Under the pieces are notes generated by a model that was not told the origin of the DNA, ran no database searches, and saw only the letters and a list, made by a program, of their open reading frames with translations. The position numbers and the translations under genes are program-made. From an uncultured Paracoccaceae bacterium (GTDB lineage: Bacteria > Pseudomonadota > Alphaproteobacteria > Rhodobacterales > Rhodobacteraceae), in the NCBI GenBank assembly GCA_937927885.1, contig CALEZJ010000514.1, positions 1 through 14,125 of the forward strand: 14,125 bases of DNA. The letters are read 5' to 3'. Position 1 is the stretch's first letter. Every line of letters starts with the position of its first letter. Positions 14,036 through 14,125 of this stretch are shown in pieces.

Positions 14036-14125
14036 ATGCCGGAAATGCAATCCGCCAACGGGATCGAGCTTGCGAGATCGGACGGAGGCCGTGGGCCTTT
14101 CCGGATCCTTGGCATGTCGGACCTC
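14036..14125 (+). CDS. Possible start of a gene cut by the window edge
   Basis: An ATG at 14036 opens a frame that is unbroken to the window edge (30 codons, starting MPEMQSANGIELARSDGG and reaching FRILGMSDL). Good codon use and the AGGAGG hairpin just upstream suggest a real start; ATG 14045 is in the same frame. Thirty residues are too few to recognise a family, and I do not. Confidence 0.35.
   Translation, partial: MPEMQSANGIELARSDGGRGPFRILGMSDL

Overview
The window reads as chromosomal DNA of a GC-rich alphaproteobacterium, most likely from the Rhodobacterales (Paracoccus/Rhodobacter-like). This rests on the strong GC3 codon bias and on the mix of gene families: an Mrp-type antiporter, an NYN-domain protein, a SleB-type hydrolase beside a bactofilin, and a FIST protein with its kinase. 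There is no transposase, tRNA, rRNA, CRISPR array or recognisable prophage.

Left part (1-3250). The 5' end of an Mrp/Pha antiporter subunit A gene runs off the left edge on the minus strand. Behind it lies a broken PII-like regulator gene (808-about 1145, minus) with an in-frame stop and an apparent frameshift. A gene-free stretch of about 600 bases follows, containing a strong hairpin. Then comes an intact NYN/LabA-type nuclease-like gene (1749-2339, minus) and a second poorly coding stretch (2340-3250) with another possible decayed reading frame and an AT-rich island. This third of the window looks eroded.

Centre (3251-11570). Two signal-transduction blocks face each other. The plus-strand block has a NarL/LuxR-type response regulator, a FIST sensory-domain protein, and a 1148-residue soluble hybrid kinase (two GAF-like regions, three PAS, HisKA, HATPase, receiver). 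The FIST gene ends 12 bases before the kinase gene, an arrangement that resembles the NosP-NahK nitric-oxide signalling pair. The minus-strand block has a membrane kinase of the 7TMR-DISM type, whose stop overlaps the start of an OmpR-type response regulator. Further downstream is a 42-codon ORF with a near-perfect Shine-Dalgarno sequence. The blocks converge near 8660-8700.

Right part (11571-14125). An AT-rich divergent intergenic region leads into an unrecognised 114-residue ORF on the plus strand. Its end overlaps the end of a convergent SleB-family cell-wall hydrolase gene (minus). A decayed reading frame lies just upstream of that hydrolase. A bactofilin gene follows on the plus strand. 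The window ends in a possible new gene start preceded by a hairpin that displays AGGAGG in its loop.

No clearly new multi-gene system is proven. The best candidates for follow-up are the FIST/hybrid kinase/regulator module, the 42-residue small protein, and the AGGAGG-loop hairpin.
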